Below, piece after piece: positions 17,239 through 26,003 of a stretch of DNA of 64,000 nt. Source of the DNA: Streptomyces griseocarneus. Its GTDB lineage: Bacteria > Actinomycetota > Actinomycetes > Streptomycetales > Streptomycetaceae. How positions within the stretch are numbered: the stretch's first letter is position 1; each line of letters begins with the position of its first letter. The notes beneath the pieces are model-generated. The model was not told the origin of the DNA, made no database searches, and was given only the letters and a program-made list of their open reading frames with translations. The stretch is from positions 1-64,000 of the forward strand of contig PENC01000022.1 in assembly GCA_003674045.1 (NCBI GenBank), read 5' to 3'. The position numbers and the translations under genes were made by a program.

Positions 17239-17817
17239 ATGGAACACACAGCAACCTCCGGAATGGCGGACCGGGGATTCCGGGCGGCGATGCGGCACCT
17301 GCCCACCGCCGTCGCGGTCCTGACGGTCCGCACCGGGGCGGGCCCGGTCGGCATGACCGCCGGAACAGTCGGATCCGTTTCCATGGACCCGGAACTGCTG
17401 TCGGTGTGCCTGCGCCGGGACAGCCGGCTCACCGGCGCGATCGCGGACTCCGGCGGGTTCGTCGTCAACCTGCTCCAGGAACACCAGACGGCGATCGCCC
17501 AGTGGTTCGCCTCGGCCGAACGGTTCGGTGTGCGGGACGAGTTCCGCGGCATCGGCTGGCACCCGGCCCCGAACGGAGGCCACCCGGTCCTCACGGACGT
17601 GGCCTGCGTGTTCGAGTGCCGCATGGAGGCCCAGGTGCCGAACGGCGATCACCTCCTCGCCATCGGAGGGGTGACCGCGTGCAGGGTGAGCCCGACGGCA
17701 CGCCCGCTGCTCAGCTACCTGGGCCGGTTCCACAGGATCAGCGGCCCGGCCGACGACCCGCCGGTCCGGGGCGCGCCCGGGCCCGGTGCCGCGCACGCGG
17801 GACCGTCCTTCTCCTGA
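17239..17817 (+). CDS. Flavin reductase family protein (two-component monooxygenase reductase)
   Basis: About 192 residues of the flavin-reductase-like, FMN-binding split-barrel family. Typical segments are FRAAMRHLPTAVAVLTVRT at the N-terminus, GMTAGTVGSVSMDPELLSV, the flavin-contacting stretch around SGGFVVNLLQ and the late GDHLLAIGGV. The family supplies FADH2 or FMNH2 from NAD(P)H to separate monooxygenases. ATG 17239 gives the usual family N-terminus; the frame is open further upstream without support. Two FADH2-dependent oxygenases, styrene-monooxygenase-like and HpaB-like, lie 9-12 kb downstream with no reductase of their own, so this protein is their most likely partner. Confidence 0.87.
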   Translation: MEHTATSGMADRGFRAAMRHLPTAVAVLTVRTGAGPVGMTAGTVGSVSMDPELLSVCLRRDSRLTGAIADSGGFVVNLLQEHQTAIAQWFASAERFGVRDEFRGIGWHPAPNGGHPVLTDVACVFECRMEAQVPNGDHLLAIGGVTACRVSPTARPLLSYLGRFHRISGPADDPPVRGAPGPGAAHAGPSFS

Positions 17818-17852
17818 CACCTTCTTCCGACTTCCGACAGGCGGGCGGGCAC

Positions 17853-18368
17853 ATGGTCGCGTGGGGTGATTTCCGTGCTGCTGAACCGGCGTTCGCCGCG
17901 TCCGTGAGAGCCGCCTTCGACGCCGACCGGCACGCCGTGCTCGCCACGCTGCGGAGGGACGGCGCGCCTCGGACGAGCGGCGTCGAGCCCGTGTTCCACG
18001 CGGCCGACGTCTGGCTGTTCGTCATGCCCGGATCGGTCAAGCTCGCCGACCTGAGCCGCGACCCCCGCTGCTCCCTGCACAGCGCCACGAGCGAACGCCG
18101 GTGCGGTCGGCACAACCCGGCGGGCGCGCGCGGACTGACGGCGGACGACGCCAAGATCAGCGGCAGGGCGGTGCCCGTCACCGACACGGCCTCGGCGGTC
18201 GAGTTCCTGGACCTCCTCGAGGCGCGTACGGGCCTGTCGGCGGAACACTGCCCGGAGTTGATGCGTATCGACATCGAGGAGGTGTGCGCGGTGCGCGCCA
18301 CCGAGAAGGGAGCCGTCGTCAGCTCGTGGCGCGTCGGCGGCCCCCTGCGGGTACGGGAACGGCCCTGA
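17853..18368 (+). CDS. Pyridoxamine 5'-phosphate oxidase family protein
   Basis: A 171-residue split-barrel protein: AVLATLRRDGAPRTSGVEPV near the N-terminus, then VWLFVMPGSVKLADLSRDP and CSLHSAT, then a C-terminal half with MRIDIEEVCAVRA. This is the pattern of small F420- or FMN-binding PNPOx-like proteins. Exact cofactor and reaction are not visible. It follows the flavin reductase by 35 bp on the same strand, so the two are probably cotranscribed, and it converges on the beta-helix gene. Confidence 0.8.
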   Translation: MVAWGDFRAAEPAFAASVRAAFDADRHAVLATLRRDGAPRTSGVEPVFHAADVWLFVMPGSVKLADLSRDPRCSLHSATSERRCGRHNPAGARGLTADDAKISGRAVPVTDTASAVEFLDLLEARTGLSAEHCPELMRIDIEEVCAVRATEKGAVVSSWRVGGPLRVRERP

Positions 18369-18380
18369 GACGGCGCCGGA

Positions 18381-20321
18381 TCAGCGGACCCGGACCACGA
18401 TCGCGCCGGACCAGCCGCGCCCGGGCACAGGGCGGGTCGCACGGCCGTCCACGGTCAGCTCCAGGGACCGGCCCGCCGGAGCGCTCAAGGTGGCGGTGCG
18501 GTCCAGACGGAGGGCCGACAGGTGGCACGTGCCCGTGGGAACCCAGCGGCTCCCGGGGCCGAGGGTGAGGATCACCCCGTTGTTGACCACCGCGGACGCG
18601 GTGTTGGTGACGACGCCGAGTTCCCGGTGCCGGGAGGCGTCGATGGAGCTCACCCGGTGCCTGGCGGTGGTGGCCGTGACGGCGCCGGTGAGGCGGGAAC
18701 GGGTGAGGGACAGGCACAGGTTCAGGCCGGGCGGGTTCCCGGTCCCTCCGCGCATCGCGTTGAAGACGTCACCGGTCAGGTCGATGTCGGTGAACTCGGC
18801 CACGACGTCCGTGGGATGTGCGGTGCTGGTGTCGAAGCCCGCCGCGCGCCCGGGCGCGCCCGTCGGCTCGTGGTAGACGCTGTGGGCGATGACCCCGTCC
18901 TTCGGCGGCGGCCGGCCCGGGTCGTCGTCGTCCATCAGCTGCACCAGAACGCCGTTGCCGGGCAGCAGACGCGCGCCGCCGGAGCCGTCGACGGTGATCC
19001 GCGCGGGCTGCCCCTTGCCGAGGAACATCGTCCCGCCGGTGCGGAACACGGTGCGGCCGTCGATACGCACCGAGCCCGGACCGTGCCACAGCACCCCGAA
19101 GCGTCGGGAGCGGACCGTCGTGCCGCGCGGGGCGAGGTCGGCCAGCTCGCGTGGGCTCAGGCCCAGTTCCCACTCGGCGTTCAGCTTCCGCACCGCCTCC
19201 CGGGCGCTGTCGCCGTAGTGCAGGGCGCCACCGCGCACGATGCCGGCGTAGCCGGTGACGTCGAAGTCGCACCCGAGGAAGTGCTGGGCGATGTCGGCGA
19301 TGGCGTAGGAGCCGTAGCCATCGCCGGAGACCGTCACCCGGCTGTTGACCGCCGCCAGCCGACAACCGTCGCTGTGGTATTCGGAGGACAGCACGCCCCA
19401 CCCCTCCGAGGAGACGTGGCAGGCGACATAGGCCGCGGTGGTGCGCCTGCCGGACACCACGGTGGTCCGCACATTGCCCGAGAGACCGAGGACCCAGGGC
19501 GCGGCACGCATGGACGTCGGCTTGACCGTGGGGACGTAGCCGTCCGGCAGCGTGCCGTCGCCCGTGTGCAGCCGGGAGTTCTTCACCACGGCCGTCGCGC
19601 CGTCGGTGGCGACCACGGCGGCCCGTATCGCGCCGCGGCACGTGACGTGGGCCCCGTCCACGATCAGGCGGCTCCCGGTGCCGGAGACCGTCAGGGCGGT
19701 GCCGTAGCCGACGAAGTCGCAGCGGCCGTTTCCGGTCAGGTCGATGCGCGGGCCGCGCAGCAGGTACGTGCCGCCGGTCACGTGGACGCCGTTGAATGCC
19801 TCGCCGGTGGACGCGACCCGTACGCCGTCGGCGGTGGACGCGCCGACCCGCCCGCCGCGCCATGCGGCGGCCACCGAACGGGAGGCGTCCGGCCCGTGGG
19901 CGCCGACGTACAGGGCCTGCCGGAACGCGAAGGCCAGGCCCAGGAAGCGGACGGTGTGCGGCTCGCACACGGTGAGCACCACGTCGCCGCGGTAGCTGCC
20001 CGGGGCGATCCGGATGCCGTCGGCCGCGGTCAGCACCGTGCCGGTCTCGACCCCGTCCACGGTGAGGACCAAGGCCTTGCCGGCGGGGGCGGCGAGGACG
20101 CCGCCGGGCTCGACGGTCAGGTCGCACAGTTGTGTGGTGTGTTCGAGGATGACCGTTCTGCCGCCGCGCACGGTGAGGGTGGACGCGGAAGGGCGCGCCG
20201 CCCGGCGGGCGGGTGCGGCGGAGCGGAGGACGAGGGCCCCGCCCAACGCGGCGCCGAGTCCCAGGAACCGGCGCCGGACCGGCCCGGAGTCCCTGGCGGG
20301 CGAGGGGGGATCCGGTGTCAT
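18381..20321 (-). CDS. Tat-exported right-handed beta-helix protein
   Basis: About 646 residues. The N-terminus has a twin-arginine signal (RRRFLGLGAALGGALVL, with DSGPVRR before it), so export is expected in folded form. The rest shows repeated short beta-strand turns typical of right-handed parallel beta-helix proteins such as pectate-lyase-like folds (for example VHVTGGTYLLRGPRIDLTGN). I cannot identify catalytic residues, so polysaccharide lyase, glycosidase and purely structural roles all remain possible. ATG 20321 is chosen because the Tat motif follows it at the usual distance; an in-frame ATG exists 159 bp upstream. It sits inside the aryl-polyketide-like cluster on the opposite strand and may be unrelated to it. 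Confidence 0.75.
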   Translation of the reverse strand: MTPDPPSPARDSGPVRRRFLGLGAALGGALVLRSAAPARRAARPSASTLTVRGGRTVILEHTTQLCDLTVEPGGVLAAPAGKALVLTVDGVETGTVLTAADGIRIAPGSYRGDVVLTVCEPHTVRFLGLAFAFRQALYVGAHGPDASRSVAAAWRGGRVGASTADGVRVASTGEAFNGVHVTGGTYLLRGPRIDLTGNGRCDFVGYGTALTVSGTGSRLIVDGAHVTCRGAIRAAVVATDGATAVVKNSRLHTGDGTLPDGYVPTVKPTSMRAAPWVLGLSGNVRTTVVSGRRTTAAYVACHVSSEGWGVLSSEYHSDGCRLAAVNSRVTVSGDGYGSYAIADIAQHFLGCDFDVTGYAGIVRGGALHYGDSAREAVRKLNAEWELGLSPRELADLAPRGTTVRSRRFGVLWHGPGSVRIDGRTVFRTGGTMFLGKGQPARITVDGSGGARLLPGNGVLVQLMDDDDPGRPPPKDGVIAHSVYHEPTGAPGRAAGFDTSTAHPTDVVAEFTDIDLTGDVFNAMRGGTGNPPGLNLCLSLTRSRLTGAVTATTARHRVSSIDASRHRELGVVTNTASAVVNNGVILTLGPGSRWVPTGTCHLSALRLDRTATLSAPAGRSLELTVDGRATRPVPGRGWSGAIVVRVR

Positions 20322-20580
20322 GTGTCCTGTGCTCCCTCGCGTCGTCCGGCGCCCCGGAGCGTGCTGCCGTTCCGGCCCGGCGGGGCTTCCGGGGCGTGGC
20401 GCGTCATGCGGCCGATCGGGCAGGCGCGGAAATTCGGAGAATTGAGTCCGGGGAATTCTCCGGTCCTGATCGAACGGCATCGTATTTCCGTCCGGAGCGG
20501 GTCATCGTATTGACGCACGGATGTGCCCCATTTGGGTTCATGTCGTGATACCCCCTCCTTTCCGACAGGTAGATCTGCTT

Positions 20581-22305
20581 ATGGTCGACGAGGGGCGACA
20601 AGGACGAGGGGGGTCTCCGTTGGTACCTACACATGCGTTGCCGCAGACCGGAGCGACCGGTGCGGCCCTGGTGCTGGGATCCGATTCGCTGCATGCCGAG
20701 GACGTCGCGGACTTCGCGAGACATCCCGACAGCCGGGAGATCAGCCTCGACGCCGATGCCGGCGCGCGCGTGGCCGCCGCCCAGCGCGTCAAGGACGAAC
20801 TCGTCGCCACCGGACAGCCGGTCTACGGCGTGACCACCGGATTCGGCGACAGCTGCGGACGGCACATCGGGCCGGCCAAGGCCGCCGCCCTGCAACGCAA
20901 CCTCATCTCGGGCCACCTGGCCGGCAGCGGTGAGCCGGCACCGGCCGAGGTGACCCGGGCGACCATGCTGATCAGGGCCAACTGCCTGGCCCGGGGCTAC
21001 TCGGGAGTGCGGGTGGCACTCGTGGAGCTGCTCGCCGGATGCCTGCGCGAGGACATCCTCCCGATCATCCCGCAGCGGGGCTCCGTCGGCGCCAGCGGCG
21101 ACCTCGTCCCCCTCGCCTACCTCGCCGACATGCTGACCGGCAACGGCACCGTGCTGCACCGCGGCGAGCCGCGGCCCGCCGCCTCGGCGCTGCGCCAGGC
21201 CGGCCTCAGCCCGCTGGAGCTCGCGCCGAAGGAGGGCCTTGCGCTCATCAACGGCACCTCCTTCATGAGCGGTTACGCGGTGGCGGCCGTCCGCGCCGCG
21301 CGTGACCTGGCCGTCGTCGCGGACCTGTGCACGGCGCTCGCGGTCGAGGCGCTCCAGGCCAGCGCCGGCCCCTTCGAGCCGTTCCTCCACGCGCACAAAC
21401 CCCACCCGGGGCAGCGGGCCAGCGCGGCGAGGATCCGCCACCTGCTGAAGGGCTCCAAACTCGCCATCGAGCACCAGGACAGAGTCACCGCCAACCCCCG
21501 GCTCACCGGCGACGCCTTCCAGATGCTGCGGGCCGGGCTCCAGGACCGCTACTCCGTGCGCTGCGCGCCCCACGTGACCGGCGTCCTGAACGACACGCTG
21601 GACTGGGTCACCGACTGGCTCGACACCGAGATCAACTCCACCAACGACAACCCCCTGTTCGACCCGCGGACCGGAGAGGTGCACCACGGCGGCAACTTCT
21701 ACGGAGGCCACGTCGGGCAGGCCATGGACGCGCTCAAGCTCGCCGTCGCCGGCGTCGGCGACCTGCTGGACCGGCAGCTGGCCCTGGTCGTCGACGAGAA
21801 GAGCAACCAGGGACTGACCGCCAACCTCGTGCCCCCGGTGGACGACGCGGACTACGGCTCCGGGCTGCACCACGGCTTCAAGGCCGCGCAGATCGCCTCG
21901 TCCTCCCTGGCCGCCGAAGCCCTGAAGAACAGCGCTCCGGCGACGGCCTTCTCACGCTCCACGGAGTCCCACAACCAGGACAAGGTGAGCATGGCGGCCA
22001 CCGCGGCCCGCGACGCCTGGCAGATCGTCGAACTGGTGCAGAACGTCGCGGCCATCGACCTGGCCGCGCTGTGCCAGGCGGTGGACCTGCGTGGCAGCGA
22101 CCGCATGGCCCCGGCCACCCGGGCCGCCCACGGCCTCGTCCGCACCGTCGTCCGCTTCGTCGACGAGGACCGGCGGCTCGATACGGACCTGGCCGGTCTC
22201 GTCGCCCTGATCAGGACCGGGGAGCTCACCGCGCTCCTCGCGGCCTCCGACGCCGAGGCGGCCGGTGAGCTGCCGGAACAGCCGCGGAGGTGCCGTGTCC
22301 ACTGA
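20581..22305 (+). CDS. MIO-dependent aromatic amino acid ammonia-lyase (HAL/PAL/TAL family)
   Basis: About 574 residues. The MIO prosthetic group would form from Ala-Ser-Gly at residues 171-173 in GSVGASGDLVPLAY. The catalytic tyrosine is in VYGVTTGFGD and the C-terminal lid region carries STESHNQDKVSMA. The reaction is non-oxidative deamination of His, Phe or Tyr. The selectivity segment LQRNLISGHLAGSGEP resembles neither classical PAL (Phe-Leu) nor Rhodobacter-type TAL (His-Leu), so the substrate is open. There are no histidine-catabolism genes nearby, while ACP, ketosynthase, ligase and HpaB genes follow, so a cinnamate or coumarate starter is favoured. The start is uncertain: ATG 20581 lacks a good RBS, and TTG 20620 has one (GAGGGGGG). 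Confidence 0.88.
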   Translation: MVDEGRQGRGGSPLVPTHALPQTGATGAALVLGSDSLHAEDVADFARHPDSREISLDADAGARVAAAQRVKDELVATGQPVYGVTTGFGDSCGRHIGPAKAAALQRNLISGHLAGSGEPAPAEVTRATMLIRANCLARGYSGVRVALVELLAGCLREDILPIIPQRGSVGASGDLVPLAYLADMLTGNGTVLHRGEPRPAASALRQAGLSPLELAPKEGLALINGTSFMSGYAVAAVRAARDLAVVADLCTALAVEALQASAGPFEPFLHAHKPHPGQRASAARIRHLLKGSKLAIEHQDRVTANPRLTGDAFQMLRAGLQDRYSVRCAPHVTGVLNDTLDWVTDWLDTEINSTNDNPLFDPRTGEVHHGGNFYGGHVGQAMDALKLAVAGVGDLLDRQLALVVDEKSNQGLTANLVPPVDDADYGSGLHHGFKAAQIASSSLAAEALKNSAPATAFSRSTESHNQDKVSMAATAARDAWQIVELVQNVAAIDLAALCQAVDLRGSDRMAPATRAAHGLVRTVVRFVDEDRRLDTDLAGLVALIRTGELTALLAASDAEAAGELPEQPRRCRVH

Positions 22306-22567
22306 AACCGTCGACGTGGAACGCGTCGTCCGCGACACGGTCGGCGCCGTGCTCAGCACCTCGGCGGCCGCGGACTGGCCCCGCGGCCGCCCCCTGGACG
22401 AGCTGCCGGACGCGATCTACGACAGCCTGGCGCAGCTGGAGGTGCTCACCCGCGTGGAGCGGACGTTCCACCTCGCGCCGCAGCCCGTCGACCCGGACCT
22501 CCTCAGGACCATCGACACCATCGTGGCCTTGGTCACCGCCTCCGCCTCCGAGGGCGGTGACGGATGA
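22295..22567 (+). CDS. Acyl carrier protein
   Basis: A 90-residue acyl carrier protein with phosphopantetheine attachment at Ser44 in the sequence AIYDSLAQLEVL. GTG 22295 is chosen because GGAGG lies 4 bases upstream; it overlaps the end of the ammonia-lyase gene by 11 bases. Its own stop overlaps the KS-CLF start by 4 bases (ATGA). The tight packing says it carries the acyl chain for the adjacent ketosynthase. The Trp- and Pro-containing loop before the Ser motif is not typical of FabC-type ACPs. Confidence 0.85.
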   Translation: MSTETVDVERVVRDTVGAVLSTSAAADWPRGRPLDELPDAIYDSLAQLEVLTRVERTFHLAPQPVDPDLLRTIDTIVALVTASASEGGDG

Positions 22568-24900
22568 GCACCGCCCCACCGCGCGTCGCCGTCACCGGGA
22601 TGTTCCTGGCCTGCGGGCTCGGAGACGGGACGGAACGGGTCTGGCAGGCCGTGCGCGCCGGTGAATCGGCCCTCGGCCGCTGCCCGGACCTCGCGGACGT
22701 CTTCGCCGCGCGGCTTCCCGATGCCCCGTCCCCCGAGCTCCTCGTCGAGCGGGCCGGCCTCGAGGCACTGCGGCACGCCGCCATCGCCCCGGACGCCTTC
22801 GACCCGCACGAGATCGGCATCGCGCTCGGCACCAACTCCGGCTCGGAGAGCCTCTGGACCCACTACCGGAGCGTGGCCGGGGCGGGCCCCGGGACCACCC
22901 GGCACCCGGCGCACACCTGCGTCGACCGGCTCGGCGCCACGCTCGGCAGCCGGGGCCCCAAGGCGGTGTTCGCCACCGGGTGCGTCGCCGGCGCCAACGC
23001 CATCGGCCACGCGTACGACGCCGTCGCCACCGGACGCGCCACGGTCATGCTGGCAGGCGGGTACGAGGCCCTGAACCTCACCACCGTCGCCACGTTCGCC
23101 AGCTGGAAGTCGATCGACTCCGAGCCGACCGCGCCCTACGCCCGCAGCGGCGGCCTGAACCTCGGAGAAGCCGTGGCGTTCCTGGTCCTGGAGGCGGAAC
23201 CGTCCGCGCACGCGCGCGGCGCCCCGATCCACGCCTACGTCCTCGGCTACGGCTTGACCAGCGACGCCCACCACATCACCGCCCCGCCACCGGACGGCGC
23301 CGGCCTGCGCGCGGCCATGCTCGGCGCCCTGGGCCGCGCGGGCCTCGCCCCGGACGCGGTCGGCTACGTCAACGGCCACGGCACCGGCACGCGCGCGAAC
23401 GACACCGCCGAGCTGAACGCGATGCGCGCCGTCTTCACCGGCTCCGACCCGCCGCCGATGAGCAGCTCCAAACCGCAGGTCGGGCACACACTGGGAGCCT
23501 GCGGCGCCGTGGAGGCGGTCCTGACCACCCTGGCACTGCGCGACCAGGTCCTCCCCCCGACCGCCAACGCCGATATCGACACCGACGGCGCGGCCCCCTG
23601 GGACGTCGTCCCCCTCGCCGCCCGCCCGGCCGAGGTCGAGGTCGCGCTGTCCAACTCGATCGCCTTCGGCGGCGCCTGCTGCTCACTGGCCCTGGGCCGG
23701 CACGGCGGCGAGCCGCGGGACCGGCCGCGCGGAAACCTCTCGTTCACCGGCGCGGGAGTGGTCTCGCCCCTGGCCATCGGGCGACGCCCGTTCCTCGCGG
23801 CACTGCACCGGGAACGACCCGAGGCCGCGCCTTCGCGCGAGTCCGGCGACCCCCTCCGCGCGTTCATCGATCCGAGGCACCGGGCACGGGTCGACGGACT
23901 CGGCGCCCTGACCGTGGCCGCCGCGCGCATGGCCTGGGACGACGCGGGCCTGCGGGACGGCCTGCGGGTCGGCATCGTCCTGGCGACCTCCGCCGGGCCG
24001 ATCGGCACCGTGGAACACCTCAACGAGACCGTCGAACGCGACGGCCCGGAGTACGTCAGCGCCGTGCACGCCCCGAACATCGTCTCCAGCGTGTCGGCGG
24101 GCTACGCGACGCTGGAGCTGGGCCTGGGCGGCCCGCTGGCCACCGTCTCCACCGGCGACGCCTCCGGTCTCGTCGCCCTGGGCCACGCGGCCGACCTGAT
24201 CCGCCAGGGCCAGGCCGACGCCGTCATCGTCGTCGCGGCCGACCAGGTCACCGACACGCTCACGCGTGCCTACGGCCACTACGGCCTGCACGCGCCCGGC
24301 GCGTGCAGGCCGTACTCCCGCACCGCCGCCCCGGGCCCCGTGGCGGCCGGAGCGGCGGCCGTGGTCCTGGAGCGTGCCGAGCACGCCCGCGCCCGGCGCG
24401 CCCCCGGACTCGGCACGCTGCTCGGGCACGCGGTGACCTCGGGCCCCGGCCCGTCACCCGACGCCCCGCTGTGCGCCGACTCCTGGTCCCGGGCGCTGCG
24501 CCGGGCGCTGGACGAATCCGCGCCCGTGCGGTCGTGCGCGCGGGGCACGGAGACCGTCGACGTCTACGGTGCCGCCCGGGGCGTCCCGGCCGTGGACGAG
24601 GCCGAACTCGCCGCGATCACCTCCTGCCTCAAACCGGCCGACACCCGGCTGACCGCCCTCGCCGGGGCCACCGGCCACTGCCAGGCGGCCGGCGCGCTGC
24701 TGTCCCTCGTCGCGGCCCTCGACGGCTGCGGCGGCGGTCGGCTGCCGCGCGTCGCGGAGCCGTCCGACGCCCTGCCCGGCGCGCGCTCCTATCTGTCGGC
24801 CGAGCCCGCCACCGGCCCCCGCCGGGCGCTGGTGAGCGCCGTCGGCTGGGGCGGTACGTACGCGGCCGCGGTCGTCGGCCCACCCCATGAGGGGCCGTGA
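22564..24900 (+). CDS. Fused ketosynthase-chain length factor (type II PKS-like KS-CLF single polypeptide)
   Basis: A 778-residue protein with two thiolase-fold ketosynthase domains. Domain 1 (about 1-385) is catalytically complete: Cys140 in ATGCVAGANA, His272 in NGHGTGT, Lys303 and His308 in SSKPQVGHTLGA. Domain 2 (about 393-778) keeps the fold (GHAADLIRQGQADAVIVVAA; LAGATGHCQAAGALLSLV) but has Asp532 where the Cys should be (VSTGDASG), so it looks like a chain-length-factor domain. In classical type II PKSs KS and CLF are separate coupled genes; here they are one chain. It should condense malonyl units with an ACP-bound acyl starter. No malonyltransferase is in the cluster, so FabD from primary metabolism probably serves. 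Overlap with both neighbours indicates coupled translation. Confidence 0.85.
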   Translation: MSTAPPRVAVTGMFLACGLGDGTERVWQAVRAGESALGRCPDLADVFAARLPDAPSPELLVERAGLEALRHAAIAPDAFDPHEIGIALGTNSGSESLWTHYRSVAGAGPGTTRHPAHTCVDRLGATLGSRGPKAVFATGCVAGANAIGHAYDAVATGRATVMLAGGYEALNLTTVATFASWKSIDSEPTAPYARSGGLNLGEAVAFLVLEAEPSAHARGAPIHAYVLGYGLTSDAHHITAPPPDGAGLRAAMLGALGRAGLAPDAVGYVNGHGTGTRANDTAELNAMRAVFTGSDPPPMSSSKPQVGHTLGACGAVEAVLTTLALRDQVLPPTANADIDTDGAAPWDVVPLAARPAEVEVALSNSIAFGGACCSLALGRHGGEPRDRPRGNLSFTGAGVVSPLAIGRRPFLAALHRERPEAAPSRESGDPLRAFIDPRHRARVDGLGALTVAAARMAWDDAGLRDGLRVGIVLATSAGPIGTVEHLNETVERDGPEYVSAVHAPNIVSSVSAGYATLELGLGGPLATVSTGDASGLVALGHAADLIRQGQADAVIVVAADQVTDTLTRAYGHYGLHAPGACRPYSRTAAPGPVAAGAAAVVLERAEHARARRAPGLGTLLGHAVTSGPGPSPDAPLCADSWSRALRRALDESAPVRSCARGTETVDVYGAARGVPAVDEAELAAITSCLKPADTRLTALAGATGHCQAAGALLSLVAALDGCGGGRLPRVAEPSDALPGARSYLSAEPATGPRRALVSAVGWGGTYAAAVVGPPHEGP

Positions 24901-26003
24901 TGGACGGCTACCAGGAGCCGGCCCCCCAGGAGTTCCTCGCCCGAGCCCTGGAAGCCGTGCCGGACAGTCCGCTGGGGCCGTCGGTCACGCGATGGGACCG
25001 GCTGGGGCAGCGGGCCGCCGAGGAACTGGTGACGGACGTGCTGCCGGACGTCGTCGAGTTCTGCACGTCCGGCAGCACGGGCCCCGCCGTCCCCTGGCGC
25101 CACAGCGGACGGCAGTTGTGGACCGAGGCCGGGATGCTGGCCGACCTGGTCCGCGCCGACCGCCCCCGGGCGGTCCTGTCCTTCGCGCCGCCCACGCACC
25201 TCTACGGACTCATCGCCACCGCGCTGCTGCCCGCCGCGCTCGGCGTCCCCGTGTGCTACTGGCCGCGCTACGGGCTTCCGGTGCCCGCCATCGACGCCGA
25301 CCGCTGGCTGGTCGTCGCCATCCCCTGGACCTTCCCCCTCCTGATCCGCGACCAGACGGTGCTCGGCCGACGCGAGCGCGTCACCGTGCTGCACAGCACC
25401 GCCACGCTGCCGGCCTCGGCCGGGGAGTTCATCAGGGCGGCCGGGCCCGACCGCGTCCGGCTCGTCGAGCTGTTCGGCTCCACCGAGACCGGAGCCATCG
25501 CCCACCGGGAACACACCGACCCCCCGTCGCCGTGGAGGCTGATGGACGACGTCCACTTCGCGGGCGAGCCCGGGGACGGCCGGCTGAGTGTGGCCGGTCC
25601 CCGGCTCGCCCTCACCACCGAGGGCCTGCCCATGACGCGATGGACCACCGACGACTACGTCCAACGGCTCGACGACCGCAGCTACCACTTCCACGGCCGC
25701 CGCCTCCGGCTCATCAAGGTCAACGGCCGCCGCATCGACCTCGACCTGATGGAGGAGCGGCTCCGCGCCGTCCTCCCGTGCGCCGACCTCACCTGCGTGC
25801 CCGTCGCCGACCGGCTCCGCGGCGAACACGTCGAACTGCTCGTCGCGAAGCCCCGGGAACCGCACCTCGTCCACCGGCTGACCACCGAGGCACTGCGCGG
25901 CCTCGGCGTCACCGTCGGGCGCATCACGATCGTCGACACCATCGACCGCAGCGACACCGGCAAGCCCCGGCGGCTTGCCGACCGGCAGGTGGGCGGCGCA
26001 TGA
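24900..26003 (+). CDS. Short adenylating enzyme (ANL superfamily), putative acyl-ACP ligase
   Basis: A 367-residue acyl-AMP-forming protein, clearly shorter than the 500-residue CoA ligases, in the size range of the compact ligases of aryl-polyene-type clusters. Visible motifs: P-loop FCTSGSTGPAVPWRH, ELFGSTETGAIAHRE (motif A5), TDDYV, KVNGRRIDLDLMEERL (hinge) and the catalytic Lys region SDTGKPRRL at the C-terminus. The N-terminal lobe is reduced. Its ATG overlaps the KS-CLF stop by one base (TGATG) and its stop overlaps the next start by four. The most likely role is activation of the ammonia-lyase product and loading onto the adjacent ACP. Confidence 0.82.
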   Translation: MDGYQEPAPQEFLARALEAVPDSPLGPSVTRWDRLGQRAAEELVTDVLPDVVEFCTSGSTGPAVPWRHSGRQLWTEAGMLADLVRADRPRAVLSFAPPTHLYGLIATALLPAALGVPVCYWPRYGLPVPAIDADRWLVVAIPWTFPLLIRDQTVLGRRERVTVLHSTATLPASAGEFIRAAGPDRVRLVELFGSTETGAIAHREHTDPPSPWRLMDDVHFAGEPGDGRLSVAGPRLALTTEGLPMTRWTTDDYVQRLDDRSYHFHGRRLRLIKVNGRRIDLDLMEERLRAVLPCADLTCVPVADRLRGEHVELLVAKPREPHLVHRLTTEALRGLGVTVGRITIVDTIDRSDTGKPRRLADRQVGGA

